In this document: piece after piece, positions 1 through 7,886 of the stretch
Position numbering within the stretch: position 1 is the stretch's first letter
How the letters are laid out: each line of letters opens with the position of its first letter
Assembly (NCBI RefSeq): GCF_021739485.1
Contig: NZ_JAJFNK010000004.1
Coordinates: 124,001 to 188,000, forward strand
Direction: 5' to 3'
Origin: Alicyclobacillus tolerans
GTDB taxonomy: Bacteria; Bacillota; Bacilli; Alicyclobacillales; Alicyclobacillaceae
Length of the DNA: 64,000 nucleotides
Notes under the pieces: model-generated
Database searches by the model: none
What the model was told of the DNA's origin: nothing
The model's input: the letters and a program-made list of their open reading frames with translations, nothing else
Program-made: the position numbers and the translations under genes

Positions 1-1
1 T

Positions 2-1003
2 GTCTTGGGGCTGTTGCTCTTCTCTGCGGGCGGCTTGGTTCCGCTGTTTTCCCATAACGGGACCTTCATTTTGGCGGGGCGATTTATCATGGGGATGGGG
101 TCTGCGGGTATCTTGCCCATGGTCGATAGTACGATTGGCGATATGTTCCTGCCGGGCGCTCCCCGGCGCAAAGCGCTCGCTGGGTTTGGGGCAGCCATCG
201 CCGTCGCTGAAGCCATTCTCCCGTTTCTCAGCGGTGTGGCCGACCACGTGAGTTGGCGCGGAGTCTTTTTATTGTACAGCGGCGGAATTCTTGGAGCCCT
301 GCTCACGGCGTTCATGGCTTGGCCAAAACAAGTCGACGGCGTGCCAACGAAATCGGATAAAGCGGACATGAAGAGTTACTATCGGGCCCTGTTGGTCGCA
401 AGCGCCATTCCGACGCTTGCTGGCACCCTGGTCTCCACAGTCCTGTTTGGAGTTGTCTACTTCGGTGTGTCAGCACTGCTGCCTCAGTCGATTGCCAACG
501 GAGCCAATGGGCTGCTCAACGGAATCTTGTTTTTGCCGCTCGGAGTAAGTTGGGTCGCCAGTTCGACTTGGTTTGCGAAGCGGCCGCACATCGTTCACGT
601 TCACCGGGCCGCTCTGCTCGGTTCCATTGTCTTAGCTCTCGCTACCCTTTGGCTAAGCTTCACGCACGTGCTGTGGATCCTGTTAGTGATATCCCTGTTT
701 TGGGGTCTCGGTTCGGGCGTGCTCACAACCCTGTTTTCCTGGGTCATTGGCGACGATACCCCGGCACGGGTCCGCGGCGCCGTCAACGCACTGTACAACG
801 CCGCTTACGTGCTCGGATTTGCCGTAGGTGCCCCATTGTTCATGTACTTAAAACAAGCGTATAGTTACCAGTTTTCTGCGACGATGGCCAGTTTTGTCAT
901 GTTTGCTTCCGGAGTAACCGGCTACTTTTTCTTTCGCCGGCACGGACATCACACCGCCGCTCCAACGGACGCTGCAGTGGATGAGAAAAACCTGGTTCCA
1001 TAG
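2..1003 (+). CDS. MFS transporter, C-terminal part (5' end outside window)
   Basis: Integral membrane transporter of the major facilitator superfamily, cut by the left edge: the frame is open from base 2, and about 330 residues remain where about 400 are usual. Hydrophobic helices alternate with short loops, and the loop with RRKALAGFG after an early GRFIMGMGSAG helix fits the cytoplasmic loop of MFS proteins. The tail is polar (ends in DEKNLVP). It is convergent with the glucarate gene kdgD, with about 25 nt between the stops. The substrate cannot be told. Position next to glucarate genes would suit a sugar-acid importer, but the sequence has nothing I recognise as specific to GudP. Confidence 0.8.
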   Translation, partial: VLGLLLFSAGGLVPLFSHNGTFILAGRFIMGMGSAGILPMVDSTIGDMFLPGAPRRKALAGFGAAIAVAEAILPFLSGVADHVSWRGVFLLYSGGILGALLTAFMAWPKQVDGVPTKSDKADMKSYYRALLVASAIPTLAGTLVSTVLFGVVYFGVSALLPQSIANGANGLLNGILFLPLGVSWVASSTWFAKRPHIVHVHRAALLGSIVLALATLWLSFTHVLWILLVISLFWGLGSGVLTTLFSWVIGDDTPARVRGAVNALYNAAYVLGFAVGAPLFMYLKQAYSYQFSATMASFVMFASGVTGYFFFRRHGHHTAAPTDAAVDEKNLVP

Positions 1004-1028
1004 CCTAGCCTATAGCACCCGGCAGCAA

Positions 1029-1952
1029 TCAGCCTTGTGCCGGTTTTGGGAAGCGGTCTAAGGCGCGCGCGAGGACAGCTTCCAACTGCTGGTAGTGTTC
1101 TTTTTCCACCGGCATGAGCGGAGCTCGGACGGCGCCTCCGACGGGCATCCCCATGATTTCCATCCCAGCCTTAATCAAAGACACCGCATACCCCTTTCTT
1201 TGCTTGCGGATGCGGTTGATGGGCAAAATGACTTCGCGGTACAGGTCTGAGACCAAAGCCGTTTCACCGTTGCGCACCGCTGCAAAGAACAGGCGCGAAA
1301 TGTGCGGAATGTAGTTCGAAATGGCGGAAGAGTAGCTTTTAAATCCTAACGCGTAATACGCTGGCATCGTCACTTCGGCAAAGGGCATGCCGTTGCACCA
1401 CTCAAGCCGATCGCCTACCGTTTTCGTAATTTCGACCATCAGCTCCATATTTCCATAGCCATCTTTAAATCCCACAATTTTTGGGAGTTGCGCGAGACGC
1501 TGCACGGTGTCTACGGTGAAGATGGCGTTGTTCCGCTGATAGACGACCGCGTTAAGGTCCGTACTATCCACGATGGTCTTTACGTATTCGTACAGTCCCG
1601 CTTGCTCGCTGTCTACCAGGTAGGGCGGCAGCAGGAGGTACCCGTCGGCGCCGGCCTTTTCAGCGACCTCAGCCAATTCGACGGCGTTTTTGATGTTTCC
1701 TCCGACACCGGCGTAAACTGGAACCTTCCCGGCGCATACAGACACCGCTGCTTCGAGCAGTGCTTGGTATTCAGATACGCTCAGCGACTGAAACTCTCCA
1801 GAGCCACACCCGACGAACATGGCCGACAAGCCCTCTTTGACCAAAAATTCGACGTTATACGCAAATGCCTTCTCGTCTATCGTGGAGTTTTCGTGAAACG
1901 GAGTCACTGGAAATCCAAGAATCCCTGAAGAAAATGTTCGTTCGCGCGCCAT
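1029..1952 (-). CDS. kdgD: 5-dehydro-4-deoxyglucarate dehydratase
   Basis: DapA-family class I aldolase-fold enzyme (EC 4.2.1.41) that dehydrates and decarboxylates 5-keto-4-deoxyglucarate to 2,5-dioxopentanoate, the second step of glucarate breakdown. Seen in the sequence: FPVTPF near the N-terminus, GCGSGEF, YQRNN with the catalytic Tyr, and GFKDG with the Schiff-base Lys (near residue 163). About 307 aa, normal for the family. The ATG at 1952 is preferred because GAGGGGG lies about 9 nt upstream; an ATG three codons earlier sits too close to it. It is the last gene of the glucarate group and has its own palindromic operator upstream, so it is probably transcribed separately from gudD. A semialdehyde dehydrogenase to finish the route is not in view. 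Confidence 0.92.
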   Translation of the reverse strand: MARERTFSSGILGFPVTPFHENSTIDEKAFAYNVEFLVKEGLSAMFVGCGSGEFQSLSVSEYQALLEAAVSVCAGKVPVYAGVGGNIKNAVELAEVAEKAGADGYLLLPPYLVDSEQAGLYEYVKTIVDSTDLNAVVYQRNNAIFTVDTVQRLAQLPKIVGFKDGYGNMELMVEITKTVGDRLEWCNGMPFAEVTMPAYYALGFKSYSSAISNYIPHISRLFFAAVRNGETALVSDLYREVILPINRIRKQRKGYAVSLIKAGMEIMGMPVGGAVRAPLMPVEKEHYQQLEAVLARALDRFPKPAQG

Positions 1953-2022
1953 TGCGGTCATCCCCCTCGTCTAATCCATAGATGGTTACTGTCTGGGTCC
2001 ATGCTGTGCTAGCAAATGTCAT

Positions 2023-2035
2023 ATTGTAAGACAAT
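2023..2035 (-). promoter_or_regulatory. FadR-type operator ahead of kdgD
   Basis: ATTGT-AAG-ACAAT is a perfect palindrome with a 3-nt centre and fits the TNGT-N3-ACNA operator known for FadR-subfamily GntR regulators. It lies about 70 nt upstream of kdgD. The same core occurs ahead of gudD at 4256-4268, and the presumed binding protein is encoded between the two genes. Confidence 0.65.
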
Positions 2036-2093
2036 CATTTCAGCTTTCGTCCAAGCAGGACCCATTAGAAATCGCGTGTGCGTCCGGACCGCG

Positions 2094-2780
2094 TCAGTTT
2101 TGCGTTTGATAGGCCTGGTGCTTGCCGAGAATTTTATCTTGGACGTATTTCAGGTGACGGTACATCTGGGTAAATGCGGCCTCTGGATTGTGGGCTGCCA
2201 ATGCGTTGTAGATGGCCGTATGGTGTTCAACCGTCAAGTCTCGCTCGCGAAAGCGGATGTGGCGGCTCATCTTGTCGTGGGCAATCAGCAAAGAGTCAAT
2301 CATTCCCTCGACGACCGGGTTATTGGCACTGACCGCAATAATGCGGTGAAACCGCTTGTCGAACTCTCCGTAGTTGTTGTCCGTACTCGTCGCAATTTTC
2401 GTAATGGTCTCTTTGAGCTCCTGAAGTTGTGAATCCGTAATCTTTTCTGCGGCCAAAGTCACCAGACCCAGTTCTAACACCCTGCGGGCTTCCATCACTG
2501 CGGGCAGGTTGTCGATGGACAACGCGAGCATCACTGAAAAAGGCTGACTTCCGATTTTGCGGTTAATGAAAGTGCCTCCGCGGGTCTTGCGCGTAATGAC
2601 GCCGAGGGTTTCCAGGGAACTGAGTGCTTCGCGCAGCACGGGCCGGCTGACGTCGAGTTTATCCATGAGTTCCATCTCCGGCGGAAGCTTATCCCCCGGT
2701 TTCACTTGGCCGCTTAGCAGCAACTCGACGATGCGATCGAGCACTTGTTTGGTCAACGTATTCCTCTGTACGGATTTCAC
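2094..2780 (-). CDS. FadR-subfamily GntR regulator of the glucarate genes
   Basis: DNA-binding repressor or activator with an N-terminal winged helix (LTKQVLDRIVELLLSG, then PPEMELMDKLDVSRPVLREA and TRGGTFI) and an all-helical FCD ligand domain (about residues 85-225) with His residues that usually bind a metal and an organic acid. A GTG at 2780 preceded by AGGAAA gives 228 aa, normal for the family; the frame is open to 2894, but that would overlap gudD and add an atypical N-terminus. It lies between gudD and kdgD on the same strand, so glucarate or a pathway intermediate is the likely effector. B. subtilis also has a GntR-type gene in its glucarate cluster; orthology is inferred. Confidence 0.88.
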   Translation of the reverse strand: MKSVQRNTLTKQVLDRIVELLLSGQVKPGDKLPPEMELMDKLDVSRPVLREALSSLETLGVITRKTRGGTFINRKIGSQPFSVMLALSIDNLPAVMEARRVLELGLVTLAAEKITDSQLQELKETITKIATSTDNNYGEFDKRFHRIIAVSANNPVVEGMIDSLLIAHDKMSRHIRFRERDLTVEHHTAIYNALAAHNPEAAFTQMYRHLKYVQDKILGKHQAYQTQN

Positions 2781-2862
2781 GACAATGTTTCCTGTGTTTT
2801 CGCCCAACTCTAACCATCCTTGTAAAGAAGAATACCTGAACCACAATCCTAAACTACCTGAC

Positions 2863-4212
2863 TTATCGAACCATTGACGGGCGCTTGTTGTCAAACGTCC
2901 ACTCGGGAATCAAGTACTGCATGGCCTTGGCGTCATCCCGCGCTCCAAGACCCATTTGGTTGTAGAGAAGATGCGCTTTTTCAATCTGCTCCATGTCGAC
3001 CTCGATGCCCAGACCCGGTTTGTCCGGCACGGTCAGTTTTCCGTCTGCAATCGTTAAAGGTTCTTTTGTTAAGTTTTGGCCATCCTGCCAGATCCAATGT
3101 GTGTCGATCGCGGTAATTTTCCCAGGAGCTGCCGCTGCCACGTGAGTGAACATCGCGAGCGAGATGTCAAAGTGGTTGTTGGAATGCGACCCCCACGTCC
3201 GCCCCCAATCATTGCACATTTGAGCGACGCGGACGGAGCCTTGCATCGTCCAAAAGTGAGGGTCAGCTAGAGGGATGTCCACCGCGTTTAATTGAATAGC
3301 GTGCCCCATTTCCCGCCAGTCGCACGCGATCATATTGGTCGCCGTAGGCAGCCCCGTTGCGCGGCGAAACTCAGCCATGACTTCCCTGCCGGAATACCCG
3401 CGCTCAGCGCCACAAGGGTCCTCCGCGTAGGCGAGCACACCGTGTAAGCCGCGGCAGAGTTCAATCGCTTCATCCAGCATCCAAGCTCCGTTTGGGTCAA
3501 GCGTGATGCGAGCCTCCGGAAACCGCTGGGCCAGCGCCGTCACAGCCGCTACTTCCTCAACTCCGCTCAAAACCCCGCCTTTGAGCTTAAAGTCCTTAAA
3601 TCCATAACGCGCTTGGGCCGCTTCGGCGAGCCGGACAATGGTTTCTGGCGTCAAGGCTTCCTCGTGCCGCAAACGCAGCCAGTCGTCCTTTTCATGTGTC
3701 CCGTCCACATAGGGCAGGTCCGTCTTACGCCGGTCCCCGACGTAAAACAAATACCCGAGTACATCGACGGTTTGTCGCTGCTGGCCTTCCCCCAATAGCG
3801 CAGCAACGGGGACTCCTAGAAACTGCCCTAAAACGTCCAGCAATGCCGCCTCAATCGCGGTAACCGCATGGATTGTGATTCGCGAATCGAACGTTTGCAG
3901 ACCGCGGCCGTTGGCATCGCGATCGGAAAAGCGCCGGCGAACCTCATTGAGGGTCTTGTGATACGACGCGATGGGTTGACCCACGACCAAGGGCTTGGAT
4001 TCCTCGAGGGTCTTTTTGATGGCCTCTCCACCAGGGACCTCCCCAACCCCAGTCCGTCCGGCATTGTCTTTGAGAATGACGATGTTGCGCGTAAAAAAAG
4101 GGCCGTGCGCGCCGCTGAGATTGAGCAGCATACTGTCGTGCCCAGCAACGGGAATCACTTGCATATCCACTATCACGGGTGTTTCGGGTGAAGCGAGTGC
4201 CACAGCGACCAC
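2863..4212 (-). CDS. gudD: Glucarate dehydratase
   Basis: Enolase-superfamily enzyme (EC 4.2.1.40) that dehydrates D-glucarate to 5-keto-4-deoxyglucarate, the substrate of KdgD. The N-terminal capping domain has [19 protein letters not shown] and FFTRNIVIL. The barrel has KLKGG with the catalytic Lys pair, TLDPNGAW and AEDPCG metal ligands, and [13 protein letters not shown] with the His of the catalytic dyad. At 449 aa it has the usual length. The start is a GTG; a second in-frame GTG at 4203 has better spacing (8 nt) from GGGAG, so the true protein may be three residues shorter. It is first in the glucarate group and sits directly behind a FadR-type palindrome. Confidence 0.93.
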   Translation of the reverse strand: MVAVALASPETPVIVDMQVIPVAGHDSMLLNLSGAHGPFFTRNIVILKDNAGRTGVGEVPGGEAIKKTLEESKPLVVGQPIASYHKTLNEVRRRFSDRDANGRGLQTFDSRITIHAVTAIEAALLDVLGQFLGVPVAALLGEGQQRQTVDVLGYLFYVGDRRKTDLPYVDGTHEKDDWLRLRHEEALTPETIVRLAEAAQARYGFKDFKLKGGVLSGVEEVAAVTALAQRFPEARITLDPNGAWMLDEAIELCRGLHGVLAYAEDPCGAERGYSGREVMAEFRRATGLPTATNMIACDWREMGHAIQLNAVDIPLADPHFWTMQGSVRVAQMCNDWGRTWGSHSNNHFDISLAMFTHVAAAAPGKITAIDTHWIWQDGQNLTKEPLTIADGKLTVPDKPGLGIEVDMEQIEKAHLLYNQMGLGARDDAKAMQYLIPEWTFDNKRPSMVR

Positions 4213-4255
4213 TCCCAGTACATAGGTGTATGAAATATAGCTTTTCTATTATCAT

Positions 4256-4268
4256 ATTGTAAGACAAA
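4256..4268 (-). promoter_or_regulatory. FadR-type operator ahead of gudD
   Basis: ATTGT-AAG-ACAAA contains the 11-bp perfect palindrome TTGT-AAG-ACAA. The wider match to the kdgD site covers TCATATTGTAAGACAA, 16 bases, which is unlikely by chance. It lies about 45 nt upstream of the gudD start. Confidence 0.65.
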
Positions 4269-4290
4269 TAAAACAATATGACAATCAAAC

Positions 4291-4617
4291 CTATTTCTGC
4301 TCGTCGCGGAACCTGCGCAGGGCTGACAAGACCGCCGCTTCGATAACTTCTTGCTGAGTAGGCTGCTTTTCGGTCTCCAATTTCTGCAGCACGGTTTGCA
4401 ATTTTCCAAGGTAAATGGTCACCCAGACGACCAACACCGTGATGATAACGGCGTAGATAAACGTCGAGAACAATCCAAACCGGGCGGGAAAATACTTGGA
4501 TGAATAGTCGTGAATCAGCGACTCAATGAAAGTGTTCCACGCCAAAGCAGCGACCAGACCCATCGCAGAAGTCGCTAGAGTAATCATCTTGTCGATTGCG
4601 TTCCAACCCACAAACAT
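4291..4617 (-). CDS. DUF5654-like small membrane protein
   Basis: About 108 aa. It has two predicted membrane helices: one around ITLATSAMGLVAALAWNTFIE and one around TFIYAVIITVLVVWVTIYL. They are joined by a polar loop (SSKYFPARFG) and followed by a charged coiled-coil-like tail. The first helix matches what I remember of DUF5654 proteins (ATSAFGLVAALAWN pattern). Function unknown. ATG 4617 is chosen; a GTG two codons further in has better SD spacing (GGGGAG), and the frame is open to 4653. It is a lone gene between the glucarate and hydrogenase groups. Confidence 0.7.
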   Translation of the reverse strand: MFVGWNAIDKMITLATSAMGLVAALAWNTFIESLIHDYSSKYFPARFGLFSTFIYAVIITVLVVWVTIYLGKLQTVLQKLETEKQPTQQEVIEAAVLSALRRFRDEQK

Positions 4618-4894
4618 CGCTCCCCCACAAGCATCTCTCCTATACCGTCTCACGCTGCGCTTGCAAGACTCTGCCTTGAAGTTTTTGATTCTAAGTTGTC
4701 ATTACACTATATGAGAGTTTGTCCGGAAATTATTAATCTACCGAAATCGATTCTGTAAAGGAGCCCAGAGCGACATCTGAAGAAAGGTCCGAAGAAACCT
4801 GTGAAGAAGTTCCAAACCGATGGTGTTTTTTGCGTGCGAGGATTTTGTTTTGCGTGCGAGGATCAGTGTGTGGGAACTGTTGGAATAAACCATA

Positions 4895-4943
4895 GAAAAA
4901 AACTGACTCAGCCTGTCCCGACTGTCCGGGGTCAAACTGAGCC
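4895..4943 (-). terminator. Rho-independent terminator of the hydrogenase-arsR operon
   Basis: Read on the minus strand, GGCTCAG pairs with CTGAGTC (one G-T pair) around a 25-nt inner region that can fold further, followed by AG and seven T. It starts about 20 nt after the arsR-type stop codon. The rest of 4618-4963 holds no convincing gene; an imperfect direct repeat TTTTGCGTGCGAGGAT occurs twice near 4830-4862. Confidence 0.75.
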
Positions 4944-4963
4944 ATGCGAGTCGACCAGCGGGC

Positions 4964-5296
4964 TTACCGCGACTCGTCATTGATTTCCTGAAGCATTTGG
5001 ATGGTATCGTTGAGACTGTTGTTAAAAATCCGCTTCGCGATGTCGAGAAGTTCGAAAAGAAGCGGGTCCTTAACGGAATACATGACCTTTGTCCCTTCCT
5101 TCACCCCTACGACAATCTGTTTGTTTCTCAGGACGGCGAGTTGTTGGGAGACGACAGCGTTGTCGACTCCCATATGCTCTTGCAACTCGTGGACATACTT
5201 ATCTCCATCGCGCAACAACTCTAAAATCCGAATTCGCAGCGGATTGGCAAGGGCCTTGAAAAATTCAGCCTTAAAGGACTGAAGTTCCTGGGGCAC
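4964..5296 (-). CDS. ArsR/SmtB-type regulator, last gene of the hydrogenase operon
   Basis: Winged-helix regulator of about 110 aa. FFKALANPLRIRILELL is the usual ArsR entry helix, VDNAVVSQQLAVLRNKQIV the recognition helix, and EGTKVMYSV the wing. The protein has no Cys at all, so the Cys-based metal or redox sensing of classical ArsR members is absent. It begins about 35 nt after hyfI and shares the operon terminator, so it probably regulates the operon by feedback. The large inverted repeat at 13141-13178 is its likely operator. GTG 5296 is preferred over the GTG at 5305, which touches the AGGA site. Confidence 0.87.
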   Translation of the reverse strand: MPQELQSFKAEFFKALANPLRIRILELLRDGDKYVHELQEHMGVDNAVVSQQLAVLRNKQIVVGVKEGTKVMYSVKDPLLFELLDIAKRIFNNSLNDTIQMLQEINDESR

Positions 5297-5329
5297 AGAC
5301 GTCACTTCCTATCGTTCATCCGTCATTCA

Positions 5330-5845
5330 TCAAGTTTGTTGTACTTCCTGTAACTTTAGTTCGCCAGCCCGCTCAATGGCTGTCAAAATTCCCTCGATCA
5401 TGGCCTGAGGCCGAGGCGGGCATCCTGGGACATAAACGGCAACGGGAACGACCTTATCGACGCCGCCCAGATTTGCGTAAGTATTGCCAACCATACCTCC
5501 GCCGCAAGCACACGCCCCGACAGCAACCACGATTTTGGGACTCGCCGCAGCCTCGTACGTTTTGATCACGGCCTCTTGCAGGTTTCTCGTCACGCCACCG
5601 GTCACCAAAAGCATATCGGCATGTCGCGGCGACGCGACGAAGTCAATTCCAAATCGCTGAATGTCGTATACCGGATTCATTAAGGCGTTCAGTTCAAAGT
5701 CACAGCCGTTGCACGACCCGGAATCGACGTGACGAACGTGCAATGAACGTCCAAAGACCTGTTTAATTCGCAAAGAAAGCCTGCGTTCGATGGCATCATC
5801 GCGTTCAATGGCATCCTTGCGTTTAATGGCATCATCCGGAGTCAT
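5330..5845 (-). CDS. hyfI: Group 4 [NiFe]-hydrogenase small subunit (NuoB/HycG-like)
   Basis: Peripheral electron-transfer subunit carrying the proximal [4Fe-4S] cluster. Cluster ligands are CNGC (near residue 45), the Cys of VGACACGGGM and the Cys of VPGCPPRP. At 171 aa it is like HycG/HyfI and NuoB, not the long small subunits of periplasmic hydrogenases, and it has no Tat signal. Its start overlaps the hyfH stop (ATGA), so translation is coupled. The N-terminus repeats DAI-(K/E)-R-(K/D/R) three times, encoded by an 18-bp DNA repeat, which is unusual for the family. Confidence 0.92.
   Translation of the reverse strand: MTPDDAIKRKDAIERDDAIERRLSLRIKQVFGRSLHVRHVDSGSCNGCDFELNALMNPVYDIQRFGIDFVASPRHADMLLVTGGVTRNLQEAVIKTYEAAASPKIVVAVGACACGGGMVGNTYANLGGVDKVVPVAVYVPGCPPRPQAMIEGILTAIERAGELKLQEVQQT
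5783..5836 (-). repeat. Three tandem 18-bp units in the 5' end of hyfI
   Basis: Units at 5783-5800, 5801-5818 and 5819-5836 are GCGTTCGATGGCATCATC and two close variants (1-4 differences). They encode the DAIKRK/DAIERD/DAIERR repeat. The number of units could vary without breaking the frame. Confidence 0.85.
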
Positions 5846-6378
5846 TTCACAACTTCCCTTTCCATGAAATCAATTCCTCTATTCACCGGTAAATCCATTC
5901 CTTGATTCGCCGTCAAATCGATTCTTTTATTTCCTCGTATTTTTATCGGATAATTCACCATCAATTGGCCTGGATCCGCAGCCACAGGCAACCGGTCGCG
6001 GCTCAGCGAAAACGCGCTCTGGGGGCATACCTGGGAGCAAACCCTGCAGGATATACAGCCCCCGTAGGATATGGAGAGCACCCATGGGGCATTCGTGTCA
6101 TCTCCAATCCCTCCAGTCCCTGGAGCACTTACAGGGACCTCAACCAGAGGCTCCAATCCTGAGACTCCAGAAGGGGTCAAAGACAGAGCATCTGTCGGAC
6201 ACTCGCTGACACAGTCGCCGCAGCCGTCGCATAAACTCGCGTCGAGTACGGGTTTCCCAGGCCCGGCAGCAACCAACAGTTTGTCCTTTGGAATCGTTGC
6301 GATTCCGTGACGCCACAGCCTCTTTACCACAGCAAACAATGAAATCCTCCCCTTCTCTGAACCCGCCTGATCGATCAA
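5842..6378 (-). CDS. hyfH: Hydrogenase polyferredoxin subunit (HyfH/HycF-like)
   Basis: Carries two [4Fe-4S] clusters that wire the hydrogenase to its electron donor. The motifs are CDGCGDCVSECP (near residue 50) and CISCRVCSQVCP (near residue 108). The N-terminus (VVKRLWRHGIAT) resembles HyfH and NuoI amphipathic regions. Length 178 aa. The start is TTG overlapping the hyfG stop (TTGA). The C-terminus is a repeat IDL-TANQGMDLP-VNRGIDF encoded by three 24-bp units, outside the cluster domain. The electron donor is unknown: no formate dehydrogenase or CO dehydrogenase gene lies in the window. Confidence 0.9.
   Translation of the reverse strand: MIDQAGSEKGRISLFAVVKRLWRHGIATIPKDKLLVAAGPGKPVLDASLCDGCGDCVSECPTDALSLTPSGVSGLEPLVEVPVSAPGTGGIGDDTNAPWVLSISYGGCISCRVCSQVCPQSAFSLSRDRLPVAADPGQLMVNYPIKIRGNKRIDLTANQGMDLPVNRGIDFMEREVVK
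5867..5938 (-). repeat. Three tandem imperfect 24-bp units in the 3' end of hyfH
   Basis: Units at 5867-5890, 5891-5914 and 5915-5938 each begin AAATC(A/C/G)ATTC and code for the repeated IDL/MDLP/IDF tail. They lie within 30 nt of the 18-bp repeats of hyfI, on the other side of the gene junction. Confidence 0.8.
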
Positions 6379-7886
6379 CGGTCACAACAGGCGTAGCAGA
6401 GCTCAAAACTCTTGTTAATCAGCGGAAAATCCGGCACGATATTGCCCGGTACACAATACGGAACCACAGGCCAGTTGGCATAGGAGGCCGAACGGACCCG
6501 GTAGCGAAAAATCGTGTCGTTCTTTCCAGTCATGAGAAAGTGCGCGTTCTCCCCCCGCGCCGATTCCGTCACTCCAATCCCGAAGCCATGAGCCGGCACG
6601 CCGCCAATCGGAATGACCGTGTCTCCATCGGGAATTTCCTCGGCCACCTGTTCAACCAAACGCAGCGACTGGAGGGTTTCGAGGTAACGCTGTTTAAACC
6701 GCGCCAGGACATCCCCTTCCCTTAAGACGGGGACATCAAAGGACAACTGACCATATGCTGCGTAAGGAAGGTCCCGCCGCACATCTACGTCGCACCCGGA
6801 AGCACGGGCCGCCGGGCCGACCGCCGAAAAGTCGCGAGCCACTTGTTCGGTTAAGATTCCCGTCTTGGCAAAACGGTTGATGACTACGTCGTGCGAAAGG
6901 ATTTGTTCCACGATCTCGTCGAGTTCATCGCGCACTTCGCGCAGCGCGTCGGTCATGGCTGCGAGAGCGGACGGAGTCACATCGACGGCGGCGCCTCCCA
7001 AGGCAATGGTTCCTCGCAAAAAGCGATGACCCGCGATCGCGTCGTTCATCTGCATCAGACGCTCCTTCAAGCGAGCCCCGTGATTGCTCCCGTAGGCATA
7101 TCCAATTCCAGCGCAGATGTTGCCGATGTCCCCCACGTGGTTGTACAACCGCTCCATCTCCGCAAACAACACCCGCAAATACTGTGCTCGTTTGGGAATG
7201 TGCACCCCTGCGATGGATTCCACGGCCTGCGCGTAAGACATGGCGTGAGATACACTGCAAACGCCGCAAATGCGCTCCGCCAAAAACAACCCCTTGACCA
7301 GGCTCATCCCCTCACTGCGTTTTTCAATCCCGCGGTGGGTGTAAAACAGCTTGGCTTCGAGGTGCAGCACCGAGTCTCCCATCACGTGAAACCGAAAGTG
7401 CCCAGGCTCAATGACTCCGGCGTGGATGGGACCCACGGGGACTTCAAACACGCCCTCCCCTTCCACTTTGGGATAAGCCCAGGCCTTGGACGTGTCCCGC
7501 TCCACCGCTAGATTTAAGGGAACCTCCTTCAAAAGCGGATGCACTCCGTCTGGCCAGTGCTCGTGCAGCACCAGAGGTCGCAAATCAGGGTGGCCCATGC
7601 GACGGAGTCCGAACAAGTCGCAGGCTTCCCGCTCTGCCCAGGACGCCGCTGGAATCTGGGCGGAAACCGACGGATACTCCGGGTTTTGTCCAGGTACGAC
7701 ACTCTCAATGACCGTCAACCCCATCCGGTCTTGTTGGGCAAATACGTAGCGAAGGACGAAACGGTCCACCCCGAGGGGCTTTTCATCGGATGCAGCCATC
7801 GTGACAAAGCGATTTCCAAGCTGCACCTGGGCGGTGCAGGCAATTGGCAGTTCATGCGGCGAAACGACAACGCGGTTTATTTTCAT
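6375..7886 (-). CDS. hyfG: Group 4 [NiFe]-hydrogenase large subunit (HycE/HyfG-like, NuoC-NuoD fusion)
   Basis: Catalytic subunit of a membrane-bound hydrogenase. Residues about 1-130 are NuoC-like (VIPAASWAEREACDLFGL region, HPDLRPLVLHEHWP). The rest is the NuoD/HycE-like catalytic domain. The N-terminal nickel motif is RICGVCSVSH and the C-terminal one is FELCYACCDR, so all four Ni-ligand Cys are present, unlike in complex I. The usual D-P before the second CxxC is replaced by E-L. The protein ends straight after CCDR: there is no C-terminal extension to be cut by a HycI-type protease. It has a strong GGAGG site, and the start overlaps the hyfF stop (ATGA). No hyp maturation genes are in view. 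Confidence 0.93.
   Translation of the reverse strand: MKINRVVVSPHELPIACTAQVQLGNRFVTMAASDEKPLGVDRFVLRYVFAQQDRMGLTVIESVVPGQNPEYPSVSAQIPAASWAEREACDLFGLRRMGHPDLRPLVLHEHWPDGVHPLLKEVPLNLAVERDTSKAWAYPKVEGEGVFEVPVGPIHAGVIEPGHFRFHVMGDSVLHLEAKLFYTHRGIEKRSEGMSLVKGLFLAERICGVCSVSHAMSYAQAVESIAGVHIPKRAQYLRVLFAEMERLYNHVGDIGNICAGIGYAYGSNHGARLKERLMQMNDAIAGHRFLRGTIALGGAAVDVTPSALAAMTDALREVRDELDEIVEQILSHDVVINRFAKTGILTEQVARDFSAVGPAARASGCDVDVRRDLPYAAYGQLSFDVPVLREGDVLARFKQRYLETLQSLRLVEQVAEEIPDGDTVIPIGGVPAHGFGIGVTESARGENAHFLMTGKNDTIFRYRVRSASYANWPVVPYCVPGNIVPDFPLINKSFELCYACCDR

Noticed and set aside
2..1003. Assignment of the edge MFS transporter as glucarate permease GudP
   Set aside because: It is convergent with the glucarate genes, only partly visible, and has no GudP-specific feature I can name.
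4733..4945. A 70-codon minus-strand frame after the ArsR-type gene
   Set aside because: It contains the operon terminator and a direct repeat, has no ribosome site, and its product matches no family.
6891..7511. Long antisense frames inside hydrogenase, gudD, dha and gln genes
   Set aside because: They are shadows of strongly supported coding regions on the opposite strand and have no homologue I recognise.
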